From Anaerolineales bacterium (GTDB taxonomy: Bacteria; Chloroflexota; Anaerolineae; UBA7937), in NCBI GenBank assembly GCA_030593425.1, contig JAUVHF010000036.1, forward strand, positions 1-11,788: 11,788 nt of DNA. The letters are read 5' to 3'. This document shows positions 1 to 5,617 of the stretch, in pieces; positions within the stretch are counted from its first letter, which is position 1; each line of letters starts with the position of its first letter. The notes under the pieces were generated by a model. The model was not told where the DNA came from. It did no database searches and saw only the letters and a program-made list of their open reading frames with translations. The translations under genes and the position numbers were made by a program.

Positions 1-2663
1 TTTATGTGCCTAAGACTGAGCGAAAGCCCTAGGCCCATCCCCTCCCCTGGGCTCCTGGTGGTGAAGAAGGGGTCAAATATCTTGCCTAAATGCTCTTTGG
101 CGATCCCCTCTCCTGTATCGGCGAAGATTATCTCCACCCACTCGCCGTTCCTCGATTCTCGGGAAGCGACCCTCAAGGTGCCTCCCTCTCCCATGGCTTG
201 ACTGGCGTTGGTGATGATATTGATGAAGACCTGTTCCAATCGATCTGGGTCGGCGTGGATCTGCGGCAGGTTGGGGGTCATATCCTTCTGGAGTTCTGTC
301 TGCTGGAGGGAGAGCCGTCGCTCTACCAAGGATAGGGTCTCCCGTAGGATGTCGTTGATGTCAACGGTTTGCCGGGTCGGCTCCGAAGTTATCCCCACAC
401 TCCTCAGTTCACTCACGATCTTCGTCGCCTGTTGGATACGCTTCTCTATCCTCTTTACATATTCCGTCTCCCGGGATCCCAATTCCATCTCCTCTTGCAG
501 GAGTTCCAAGTACGCAGAGATGGCCCCCAGGGGGTTGTTCAGTTCGTGGGCTACCCCAGCAGCCAGTTGGCCTAAGGCAGCCAACTTGGCGCTCTGAAGC
601 AAGTCCACCTGTATAGCCATTAGCTCTTCAGTCCTTTCCTGCACCAGTTGTTCTAATTCTTCGGCATATTCCCTGACCTTCTCGTGGAGCCTTGCCCGCT
701 CGATGGCCAGGGCAGCCTGGTTGGCGATAGTGGAGAGGAGTCTCATCTCTTGCTGGGCGAAGTGATGGGCCTTCTCACCGTAGATGCTAAGAACGCCGAT
801 GGTTTCCTCCTTGGAGACCATGGGGACTCCCAGGAAGGAGTGTACCCTCTCTCGCCTGGCTCTCTCTCGGCGGCTTGGAGGGATATCGTTGGACTCCCTC
901 AGGTCTTCGACCATCAGTGGCTGCTGGTCTCGGACTATGCGGGCCATGCGCTCGTCGATCTTGATGCGATCGTGGCGGGTTGATCCGTCCTTGTATCCCA
1001 CCGCGGCTCCTATGGTCAGTTCATCGCCTTCCACGAGCCTGATGGTGCAGATGCGAGCCTCCATCACCTGACGCACACGCGTGACTATCGATTCCAGGAT
1101 CTCATCCAGTTCCAGGGTACTGGTGAGGCTTTCGGTGATGGCGTTGAGGGCTGTGAGTTCGGTCACTCGATGTTGTAACTTCTCGTCGGTTTGCTCGTAG
1201 AGGCTGGCGTTCTCAATGGCGATGGCCGTCTGGTTGGCGAAGAGAGTGGCCAATCGTATCTCTGCCTCGTGGAACCCCTTTTCCACTTCATGGTTGATGA
1301 AGAGAACGCCTAGGAGTTCATCGCCCCGCTTCAAGGGAAGGCCCAGAACGGCTATTGAGGGTTCTCCGTCATACTTAGGCGACCTACCCCCCCAATTGGC
1401 GTAGTCCTCCACCACCAGGGGCTCTCTGCTCTGAGCCACCTTCCCTGATAAGCCCTCACCCAACCCCAGCCTCGTCCCCGTGTAATCCTTAGTGAAGTAC
1501 CCGTAGGCCGCTCTTAACTCAATTTCCCGCTTGGCGGGATCGTAAAGATAGATACCTCCTCCCCTGGCGTTCAGTAACCGGGTGGCTCGCTCGATGATGG
1601 TTTGCAGGAGTTTCTCTAGGTCCAACTGGGCAACGACATCAAGGGAGATGTCGTAGAGCGCTGCCAGTTCGTCTGCCTTGCGTCTTCTCTCCCCGTAGAG
1701 CCGGGCGTTCTCGATGGCGATGGCCGCCTGGTTGGCAATGGCTGACAAGAGTTCTATCTCCTCTTCCGGCATCGTTTCCTTCGGAGAGACTAGGAGCACG
1801 ATTCCTGCCAACTTCCCCTTCACCCAAAGAGGCAAGGCCACAATAGACTTGATCTCCAGTTCTCTCTGAGCATCTTTCAATCCTCTGCTTATCCCAAGTT
1901 CCGAGAGGTCAGAGAGATCATCGGTCAGATAGGGCTTCCCCGCCAACAAGGCCTCCCGTAATGCAGGCTTTAGTGCAGGAAGCGGGAGGGTGAGTTCCTC
2001 CAAGTTCGTTCCGATTAACGTCTCCACCCTTCTTAGCCCCTGTTCTTGCAGACGGGTCGGCGTGGCCTTAAAGGTTTGATCCTCCTCATTGAAGAGAAAA
2101 AAGAGGGGTGGATAGATTTCACTCAACACCTCCATTACCCTCTCTTGGATGGCATGCAAAACCTCTTGCAGGTCGAGGGTGCTGATCACGGTCATGGCTA
2201 TAGCGTTGAGGGTGGCCAGTTGCTCGCCGCGCTGGCGAATCTCCTCCTCCGCCCGCTTGCGCTCGGTGATGTCGCGGATGATGCCTTGGTACCCGACGAC
2301 GCTTCCGTCCTTCGCCCGCCGCACAGTCGCAGTGACCAGGCAGTCCATCTCTGTTCCATCCTTCTTCCGCAGCCTCACTTCATAGTCCCTAACGGCTCCC
2401 TTTTCCTCTATCTCCTGCTGGTATCTGCGCCGCTGACTGGGATCAACATATGTCTCCTGGGCCCGCAGCCGCGCGAACTCTTCCCTGGTATAGCCGAAGA
2501 GCTCCAACATGGAGCGGTTGACGTCAACCAGCCTTCCATCTCGGGAACTGACATAGACGGCATCTCCGGATTGCTCGAAGAGGGTGCGGTACCGGTCCTT
2601 CGATGCCTGCAGTGCCTCCTCTATCCGCTCGCGCTTTTCTGGCTTCTCTCTTTTCTTTGCCAT
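1..2663 (-). CDS. Multi-GAF sensor histidine kinase, 3' end cut by the window edge
   Basis: The frame is open for 887 codons from an ATG at 2663 to the window edge. The order is a PAS domain (about residues 20-135, ending DITERKRAEEE), three GAF domains (about 164-320, 347-486 and 517-656), a coiled linker, HisKA and an HATPase domain. The H-box is VAHELNNPLG with the predicted phosphorylated His706. The N-box Asn is N819 in NIITNASQAM, the G1 box is DTGEGI with D849, and the G2 box is GMGLGLS near residue 877. I see no signal peptide or membrane segment, so this should be a cytosolic kinase that senses an internal signal, with the ligand unknown. Each GAF domain ends in a similar helix such as IANQAAIAIENARLY, which looks like internal duplication. 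The Shine-Dalgarno GGAAGGA (2672-2678) lies 8 bases before the ATG and fixes the start. Only the last few ATPase residues, and any receiver domain, lie outside. The partner response regulator is not visible. Confidence 0.95.
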   Translation of the reverse strand, partial: MAKKREKPEKRERIEEALQASKDRYRTLFEQSGDAVYVSSRDGRLVDVNRSMLELFGYTREEFARLRAQETYVDPSQRRRYQQEIEEKGAVRDYEVRLRKKDGTEMDCLVTATVRRAKDGSVVGYQGIIRDITERKRAEEEIRQRGEQLATLNAIAMTVISTLDLQEVLHAIQERVMEVLSEIYPPLFFLFNEEDQTFKATPTRLQEQGLRRVETLIGTNLEELTLPLPALKPALREALLAGKPYLTDDLSDLSELGISRGLKDAQRELEIKSIVALPLWVKGKLAGIVLLVSPKETMPEEEIELLSAIANQAAIAIENARLYGERRRKADELAALYDISLDVVAQLDLEKLLQTIIERATRLLNARGGGIYLYDPAKREIELRAAYGYFTKDYTGTRLGLGEGLSGKVAQSREPLVVEDYANWGGRSPKYDGEPSIAVLGLPLKRGDELLGVLFINHEVEKGFHEAEIRLATLFANQTAIAIENASLYEQTDEKLQHRVTELTALNAITESLTSTLELDEILESIVTRVRQVMEARICTIRLVEGDELTIGAAVGYKDGSTRHDRIKIDERMARIVRDQQPLMVEDLRESNDIPPSRRERARRERVHSFLGVPMVSKEETIGVLSIYGEKAHHFAQQEMRLLSTIANQAALAIERARLHEKVREYAEELEQLVQERTEELMAIQVDLLQSAKLAALGQLAAGVAHELNNPLGAISAYLELLQEEMELGSRETEYVKRIEKRIQQATKIVSELRSVGITSEPTRQTVDINDILRETLSLVERRLSLQQTELQKDMTPNLPQIHADPDRLEQVFINIITNASQAMGEGGTLRVASRESRNGEWVEIIFADTGEGIAKEHLGKIFDPFFTTRSPGEGMGLGLSLSLRHI

Positions 2664-2718
2664 GTTGGGGGTCCTTCCGCCTAGGATGTCCACTGATGGC
2701 TTTGTCTGTTTTATACAT

Positions 2719-2745
2719 ATTATAATGTTCCCCCCGTCTTGTCAA
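2719..2745 (-). promoter_or_regulatory. Promoter for the multi-GAF histidine kinase
   Basis: On the minus strand a perfect -35 TTGACA (2740-2745) is followed by a perfect -10 TATAAT (2719-2724). The spacing is 15 bases, shorter than the usual 17. An overlapping TAATAT at 2717-2722 gives 17 bases with a weaker -10 match. Transcription would begin near 2712, leaving about 48 bases of untranslated leader before the ATG at 2663. The -35 box lies in the loop of a perfect inverted repeat, described separately. Confidence 0.6.
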
Positions 2746-2754
2746 CGGGGGGAA
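2728..2754. repeat. Perfect GC-rich inverted repeat between two transcription units
   Basis: Two 10-base arms (TTCCCCCCGT at 2728-2737 and ACGGGGGGAA at 2745-2754) flank a 7-base centre. The repeat lies 31 bases after the stop of the phosphotransferase fusion gene and overlaps the -35 region and spacer of the kinase promoter. As RNA it would form a very stable hairpin that could stop transcription or protect the 3' end of the upstream message. There is no clear U-run after it on either strand, so a standard intrinsic terminator is not well supported. It could also be a regulator-binding operator, since it spans promoter elements. Confidence 0.6.
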
Positions 2755-2784
2755 TGGCTAGGTATGGCAGGGGCGCAGGGGAGG

Positions 2785-4086
2785 CTAGGTGGCGCCCTGG
2801 CCATCGGCGGCCCGCAGGTGCTTTATGGCTCTGGAGGCGTAGACGACGGCTGTGAGGAAGGCATGAGCCGCCATAGCCATCAAGGCGTAGAGGGGCAAAC
2901 CGAAGATAGCGCCAGCCAGCATATAGAGGGTGTATATGTTCCTTCTCCCATCGAACCTTCTGAACAGACGATCGAATCTGGCATAGTCAGCCAGGGAGAC
3001 CCCCATCACTTGCTTGAACTGCATAGAGCAATGTCTGTTGAAGGAGTCGAGGAGAAGGATGAGGAGGCCCAAAACCAGCGGTAGGAGGCTTCCGCTTCCA
3101 GAGAAGATATACCAAGCGAAGGCGATGTACCACGATTGTTCGAAGAGGAGGTCGAAGGAGTGCTCGATGTGACCCAGCTTGGTGGTCACTCCCCGCGCCC
3201 TAGCCAACTTTCCATCCACTCCGTCCAATATGTTCACTACTAGAGTGACAAGGGAGGCCCAAAGAAGGTATCCTTGGAGGAAAAGGAAGGTGGCAAAGTA
3301 GGCGACTATGTTGGTGAAGATGGTTACTTGGTTGGGCGTGATGGGCCACTCCGACAGGTAGTAGGTGATCCTGTTCTCGATGGGCCGGTGGAGGTACCAG
3401 GCTAAGAGGTCAAGAGTGCCCTTTTGTGTCCTTTCAATCAGCAACTTCTTAGCCCTCTTGAGATCCTTCTCGTTCTCCATTCTGATCCAGGAGATGGGCA
3501 GATCTCTTCTCATCTCCGCTATGTAGGTGGGGATCTGGGAGATGTCCAGGTAACCGATTCCCAGGCCCTCCAATCGCTCTCCGCCTTGAGGTGAGTCATC
3601 TAATAAGATGCGAAGGAGTTGAGGGGTGCAAAGGGCGGCCCCGATATAGACCCCATCCCACTCTTCTAGATTCTCGCCTATGGCCTTAACGGAGTCTCCG
3701 ATGAGTACCTTGGGCAGGCCACGTGCTTTGTCGATCCTCCTATCGATGGCCAAAGTCGCCTCCCCCCGGTCAAGGAGGGCTTCGATTATCCGAGCATCGA
3801 AAAGGCGATCCCCTTCCAGGAGCAAGAATTCTCCCCCCACGATTGGAGGTGCCCACCCATCCCCACCTTCTACATACTCTATTTTCATTCCTAGGCCGTT
3901 CTTCTTGTCGAGGTATCGTTGTATTGGTTTCCCTCGGGGCCCTAGCATTATGGTCACCTTCCTAATGTCCAGGGCTTCGAGGAGTTGGAGATTCCTCTCC
4001 AATAGAGAGAGGCCACACAGTTTGGTCAGCATCTTGGGCTTCTCCCGGCTTCCCTCTGAGGTGGCTAGGATTACCGCCTTTCTCAC
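2785..4086 (-). CDS. Fused nucleotidyltransferase / CDP-alcohol phosphotransferase (IPCT-DIPPS-like)
   Basis: The 433-residue protein joins a nucleotidyltransferase domain (about 3-215) to a membrane CDP-alcohol phosphotransferase domain (about 235-425, several hydrophobic helices). I chose the GTG at 4086 because it overlaps the upstream TGA as GTGA and gives VRKAVILA, matching the MKAVILAAG start of the neighbour; a longer reading to an ATG at 4269 would lie inside that gene. Known fusions of this layout make CDP-inositol and condense it to di-myo-inositol-phosphate phosphate, or act in phosphoinositide-type lipid synthesis. The first half of the phosphotransferase signature is present (D288, D291, G292, A295, R296, G305). 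The two later acids expected at 309 and 313 are H309 and L313, with E308 and D312 one residue earlier. The nucleotide loop is ATSEGSR instead of AAGxGxR, although GDRLFD (92-97) is kept. Its own nucleotidyl transfer activity is therefore doubtful. The alcohol substrate is unknown. Confidence 0.8.
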   Translation of the reverse strand: MRKAVILATSEGSREKPKMLTKLCGLSLLERNLQLLEALDIRKVTIMLGPRGKPIQRYLDKKNGLGMKIEYVEGGDGWAPPIVGGEFLLLEGDRLFDARIIEALLDRGEATLAIDRRIDKARGLPKVLIGDSVKAIGENLEEWDGVYIGAALCTPQLLRILLDDSPQGGERLEGLGIGYLDISQIPTYIAEMRRDLPISWIRMENEKDLKRAKKLLIERTQKGTLDLLAWYLHRPIENRITYYLSEWPITPNQVTIFTNIVAYFATFLFLQGYLLWASLVTLVVNILDGVDGKLARARGVTTKLGHIEHSFDLLFEQSWYIAFAWYIFSGSGSLLPLVLGLLILLLDSFNRHCSMQFKQVMGVSLADYARFDRLFRRFDGRRNIYTLYMLAGAIFGLPLYALMAMAAHAFLTAVVYASRAIKHLRAADGQGAT

Positions 4087-4811
4087 CCTCTCACCCTCTT
4101 TCCCTTCTCGCGCCGGCGGTGACGTAGAAGCCTCTCCGCTGTCTGCTGGTCCTCGTCGGTGTCGATATCCAGCCAGAAGCCTCCCTTGAGGTCGTGGATA
4201 CGGAGTTTTCGATCCTTGATCCATTCCTCCTTCACGTCGTTCCATTCGTCCCTGTCTTGGGCCAGGCATCTCTCGATGACCGGGAAGATGCGCTCTGAAC
4301 AGACAAAGAACCCCGCATCTATGTAGTTGAACTCCTCCAGTTCTTTGCCTAGCCTTTCCACGGATCGTAGATTGCCTTCCGCCTTGGTGGCCTCCGCCAC
4401 ATCTATGTAGCGTGGGGATGAGTCGAAGGCTCCAACAAACTCTCCAGGCAAAGATAATAGCCCCTGCATCCTCTGAGGGTCGAAAAGGTGATCACCCATG
4501 GCTACCAGAAAGCGCTGGCCTACGAAGTCGCGAGCGGCCAACACGGATATGGCGTTACCCTCTAACCAACGTTCGTTTACCACTAAGGTGATCTTGTACC
4601 GCTCCTGCAATCGCCTCTCTTCTATGAAGGCTTCCACCAACTCGGCTTTGTAACCAGTGACCACGACGAAATCCTGGATGCCCAATTGGCTAAGAGAGGC
4701 CAGGTTCCTCTCCAGCAGGGTTTGCCCGGCCAATTCAAGCAGTACCTTGGGCATTCCGTGGTTGCCTTCTAATCTAGTTCCGTCGCCTGCTGCCAGAATC
4801 ACGGCTTTCAT
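4083..4811 (-). CDS. IPCT-like sugar/inositol-phosphate nucleotidyltransferase
   Basis: This is a single-domain, 242-residue soluble nucleotidyltransferase that should join an NTP to a sugar- or polyol-phosphate and release pyrophosphate. The Rossmann-type start KAVILAAGDGTR (residues 2-13) holds the nucleotide loop, with P21-K22 completing the signature. GDHLF (106-110) carries the metal-binding Asp. The tail WLDIDTDED (213-221) resembles archaeal and thermophile inositol-1-phosphate cytidylyltransferases and phosphocholine cytidylyltransferases. The start at 4811 is set by GGGAGG six bases upstream and by homology; an in-frame ATG at 4853 would add 14 unlikely residues and lies in a hairpin arm. 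Its stop overlaps the fused phosphotransferase gene by four bases. Since that partner's nucleotide loop is degenerate, this protein may supply its CDP-alcohol. CTP and inositol phosphate as substrates are inferred; other sugar phosphates are possible. Confidence 0.85.
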   Translation of the reverse strand: MKAVILAAGDGTRLEGNHGMPKVLLELAGQTLLERNLASLSQLGIQDFVVVTGYKAELVEAFIEERRLQERYKITLVVNERWLEGNAISVLAARDFVGQRFLVAMGDHLFDPQRMQGLLSLPGEFVGAFDSSPRYIDVAEATKAEGNLRSVERLGKELEEFNYIDAGFFVCSERIFPVIERCLAQDRDEWNDVKEEWIKDRKLRIHDLKGGFWLDIDTDEDQQTAERLLRHRRREKGKRVRG

Positions 4812-4851
4812 AAATTTCCTCCCGTCATCTGTTATCTGCTGGCAAATAGAC

Positions 4852-4881
4852 ACGCCGTAGCCGTACTCCTGGCCACGGCGT
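4852..4881 (-). promoter_or_regulatory. Hairpin close to the nucleotidyltransferase start
   Basis: The transcript can form a stem of 7 perfect pairs (ACGCCGT with ACGGCGT, 4852-4858 and 4875-4881), extended by 3 more pairs after one mismatch and closed by an 8-base loop. A competing outer pairing GACAC/GTGTC (4849-4853 with 4886-4890) shares bases with it. It sits about 40 bases upstream of the ATG and does not cover the ribosome binding site. It belongs to the long leader and has no assigned function. Confidence 0.45.
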
Positions 4882-4911
4882 GGAAGTGTCCACGTTCTAG
4901 GATGGTATGAG

Positions 4912-4941
4912 AAAACCGCCTTCAGGCGAGGCAGGTCGCCT
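4912..4941 (-). terminator. Possible attenuator hairpin in the leader, with an alternative fold
   Basis: The minus strand reads CGCC-TGAA-GGCG (4917-4928), extendable by flanking C/G pairing, followed at once by GTTTTCTC (U-run over 4912-4915). That resembles a short intrinsic terminator. The 5' arm also takes part in a mutually exclusive stem, AGGCGA with TCGCCT (4936-4941 and 4924-4929), that would prevent terminator formation. The stem is short and the U-run only four long, so termination is a suggestion. Its place between a strong promoter and the coding region is what makes regulation plausible. Confidence 0.3.
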
Positions 4942-5000
4942 ATTCTTTATGAGGTCGGGGTTGCCGACCTGGTTGCGATATCTCCTCCGTTCCTAAGGTC

Positions 5001-5141
5001 ACGACCGGGCCAGAAAAAGCTCCGCGGTCGTAGGGGATAAAACCCCTCAAGGACCGCCCTCTCCTTGGGACTGCACTCCAGCCCAGGAGGTTCGACTGAT
5101 GGGTGTTTCAACCAGTCAGTTCTCTGCCTGTAGGTCGTCGC
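5001..5141 (-). ncRNA. Unrecognised structured RNA in the leader (four-way-junction-like)
   Basis: From the predicted transcription start near 5141 the RNA can fold into a closing stem with three enclosed hairpins. The closing stem pairs ACGACC with GGUCGU (5133-5138 with 5001-5006), GGC with GCC (5126-5128 with 5008-5010) and AGAGA with UUUCU-type bases (5121-5125 with 5012-5016). Hairpin 1 is ACTGA-C-TGG with CCA-TCAGT (5095-5120). Hairpin 2 pairs CTCC..GGG.CTG with CAG.CCC..GGAG (5061-5089). Hairpin 3 is GCGGTC/GACCGC with an inner AGGGG/CCCCT (5024-5057). This is about 140 bases, within the size range of riboswitch aptamers. I compared it by eye with TPP, SAM-I, cobalamin, glycine, c-di-GMP, T-box, SRP, 6S, tmRNA and RNase P signatures and found none. 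It could be a new regulatory leader or a stand-alone small RNA ending at the U5 run. Confidence 0.45.
5014..5057 (-). terminator. Candidate intrinsic terminator at hairpin 3 of the leader
   Basis: The stem GCGGTC/GACCGC (5052-5057 with 5024-5029) has an inner AGGGG/CCCCT stem (5043-5047 with 5032-5036). On the minus strand it is followed, after a few bases, by five T residues (5014-5018). If used, it would end a small RNA of roughly 125 bases started at 5141. The same U-run can pair with the AGAGA near the 5' end in the closing stem of the leader fold, so termination and that fold could interact. The gap between stem and U-run (5 bases) weakens the case. Confidence 0.35.
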
Positions 5142-5147
5142 TAATCT

Positions 5148-5175
5148 ATTCTACATATTTCTGAACAGATGTCAA
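5148..5175 (-). promoter_or_regulatory. Promoter of the nucleotidyltransferase operon and its leader
   Basis: The minus strand has a perfect -35 TTGACA (5170-5175) and a -10 TAGAAT (5148-5153, five of six matches) separated by 16 bases. Transcription should start near 5141-5142, just before the first arm of the structured leader. There are about 330 bases between this start and the ATG at 4811, much longer than a simple leader needs. Confidence 0.7.
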
Positions 5176-5498
5176 GATCGAGGGCAGGGCACCGGATCTA
5201 TGGAGGGCTATAGAGGGATATGGGTCATTCGAGGCCGTTAGCCAGCGTCGAGACGCATCTCACCTCTGATGTCGCTAACCCTTCGTGGGGACGCTCTCCG
5301 TCTGTCCGTGTCTCACCAGGACGAAACGGGTCATGGTTGGTCTTCTGACCTGTATAGAGGTGGGCGCGGTTTCCACTCCACCGGGTTATCCCTTCGGGTG
5401 CCGAATGCACCCCATCGGCCGCTTTCCAATTGCGAAGAGAAAGCGGCTGCGACGCCGGAGAGGCTGCAGCGACCTTTGCTACGACGCCGCCAAGAAGG
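5176..5498 (-). other. Intergenic stretch with hairpins between tRNA-Gln and the leader promoter
   Basis: No intact gene is visible here. On the minus strand the stretch contains, in order, a 9-pair hairpin GCCGCTTTC/GAAAGCGGC with a 12-base loop (5418-5447), a 6-pair hairpin GGGTGC/GCACCC with a 5-base loop (5396-5412), a GGTGG/CCACC stem (5359-5382), the phosphatase-like remnant (5275-5334), and a GTTAGC/GCTAAC stem (5237-5279) that covers the remnant's stop. None has a U-run that would make it a standard terminator for the tRNA. The density of stems suggests a structured transcript or decayed regulatory DNA. I cannot assign it. Confidence 0.5.
5275..5334 (-). pseudogene. N-terminal remnant of a histidine phosphatase (phosphoglycerate mutase family)
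   Basis: An ATG at 5334 opens 19 codons that read MTRFVLVRHGQTE followed by SVPTKG and a TAG. The first 13 residues match the start of the histidine phosphatase superfamily (phosphoglycerate mutase and CobC types), whose RHG motif holds the phospho-accepting His, here His9. Family members are usually about 200 residues and continue with an Asn and a RxQG-like segment soon after; neither appears here. None of the three minus-strand frames downstream shows the rest of the family, so a simple frameshift does not explain the loss. No strong ribosome binding site precedes the ATG. I read it as a truncated relic; a tiny expressed peptide or chance similarity is less likely. Confidence 0.5.
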
Positions 5499-5569
5499 CT
5501 GGGGGACGAGGATTCGAACCTCGGCTGGCGGATTCAGAGTCCGCTGTCCTACCGCTAGACGATCCCCCA
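5499..5569 (-). tRNA. tRNA-Gln (anticodon CUG)
   Basis: The 71-base minus-strand sequence folds into a full cloverleaf. The acceptor stem is TGGGGGA with TCCCCCA. The D stem is GTC/GAC with loop TAGCGGTAG. The anticodon stem is GCGGA/TCCGC with loop CTCTGAA, giving anticodon CUG. The variable loop has four bases and the T stem is CGAGG/CCTCG with loop TTCGAAT. The weak first pair (U1-A72) and discriminator G73 are typical of bacterial tRNA-Gln. CCA is not encoded (the DNA reads CCT after G73), so it must be added by a nucleotidyltransferase. The gene lies 48 bases after the MATE stop and has its own promoter. Confidence 0.97.
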
Positions 5570-5579
5570 GCGCATTTCC

Positions 5580-5608
5580 ATTTTATCACAGGTGCTCGTT
5601 CAGGGCAA
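5580..5608 (-). promoter_or_regulatory. Promoter of tRNA-Gln
   Basis: On the minus strand a -35 TTGCCC (5603-5608, four of six matches) and a -10 TAAAAT (5580-5585, five of six) are spaced by exactly 17 bases. An extended -10 TGA precedes the -10 box (5586-5588). The first tRNA base is at 5569, so the primary transcript would carry only about 3-5 extra 5' bases. It begins immediately after the MATE stop codon. Confidence 0.6.
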
Positions 5609-5617
5609 GGGTTTGCC

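Noticed and set aside
2046..2684. Plus-strand open frame of 212 codons
   Set aside because: It lies opposite the PAS/GAF part of the kinase gene, whose minus-strand frame carries clear domains. The plus frame has no recognisable motif and is a shadow.
4087..4269. Longer N-terminus for the fused phosphotransferase (ATG at 4269)
   Set aside because: The extra 61 residues are low-complexity, Arg/Gly/Pro-rich sequence read out of frame through the upstream nucleotidyltransferase gene. The GTG at 4086 fits homology and the GTGA overlap.
4930..4941. GACCTGCC in the leader, the end motif of cobalamin riboswitches
   Set aside because: No other cobalamin riboswitch element (GGGAA, GGTG loop, GCCACTG) is found in the preceding 200 bases.
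5072..5084. GGGCTGGAGTGCAG in the leader, resembling a human Alu/SRP segment
   Set aside because: The bacterial SRP core (GGTCAGG...GGAAGG...AGCAGCC) is absent and the segment is simply one arm and loop of hairpin 2. It is coincidence.
5365..5376. T-box-like sequence GTGGAAACCGCG on the minus strand
   Set aside because: It has an extra base compared with the T-box core GTGGNACCGCG. There is no Stem I with a specifier loop upstream (the tRNA gene is there), no matching terminator, and no aminoacyl-tRNA or amino-acid gene downstream.
5310..5400. Faint resemblance to a cobalamin riboswitch (AAGGGATAAC, CGGTGGAG, then GTCAGAAGACC) just before the phosphatase-like remnant, whose family includes CobC
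   Set aside because: The key GCCACTG-type core and correct spacing are absent, and the last element abuts the start codon. An Rfam cobalamin model scan would decide; by eye it is not supportable.
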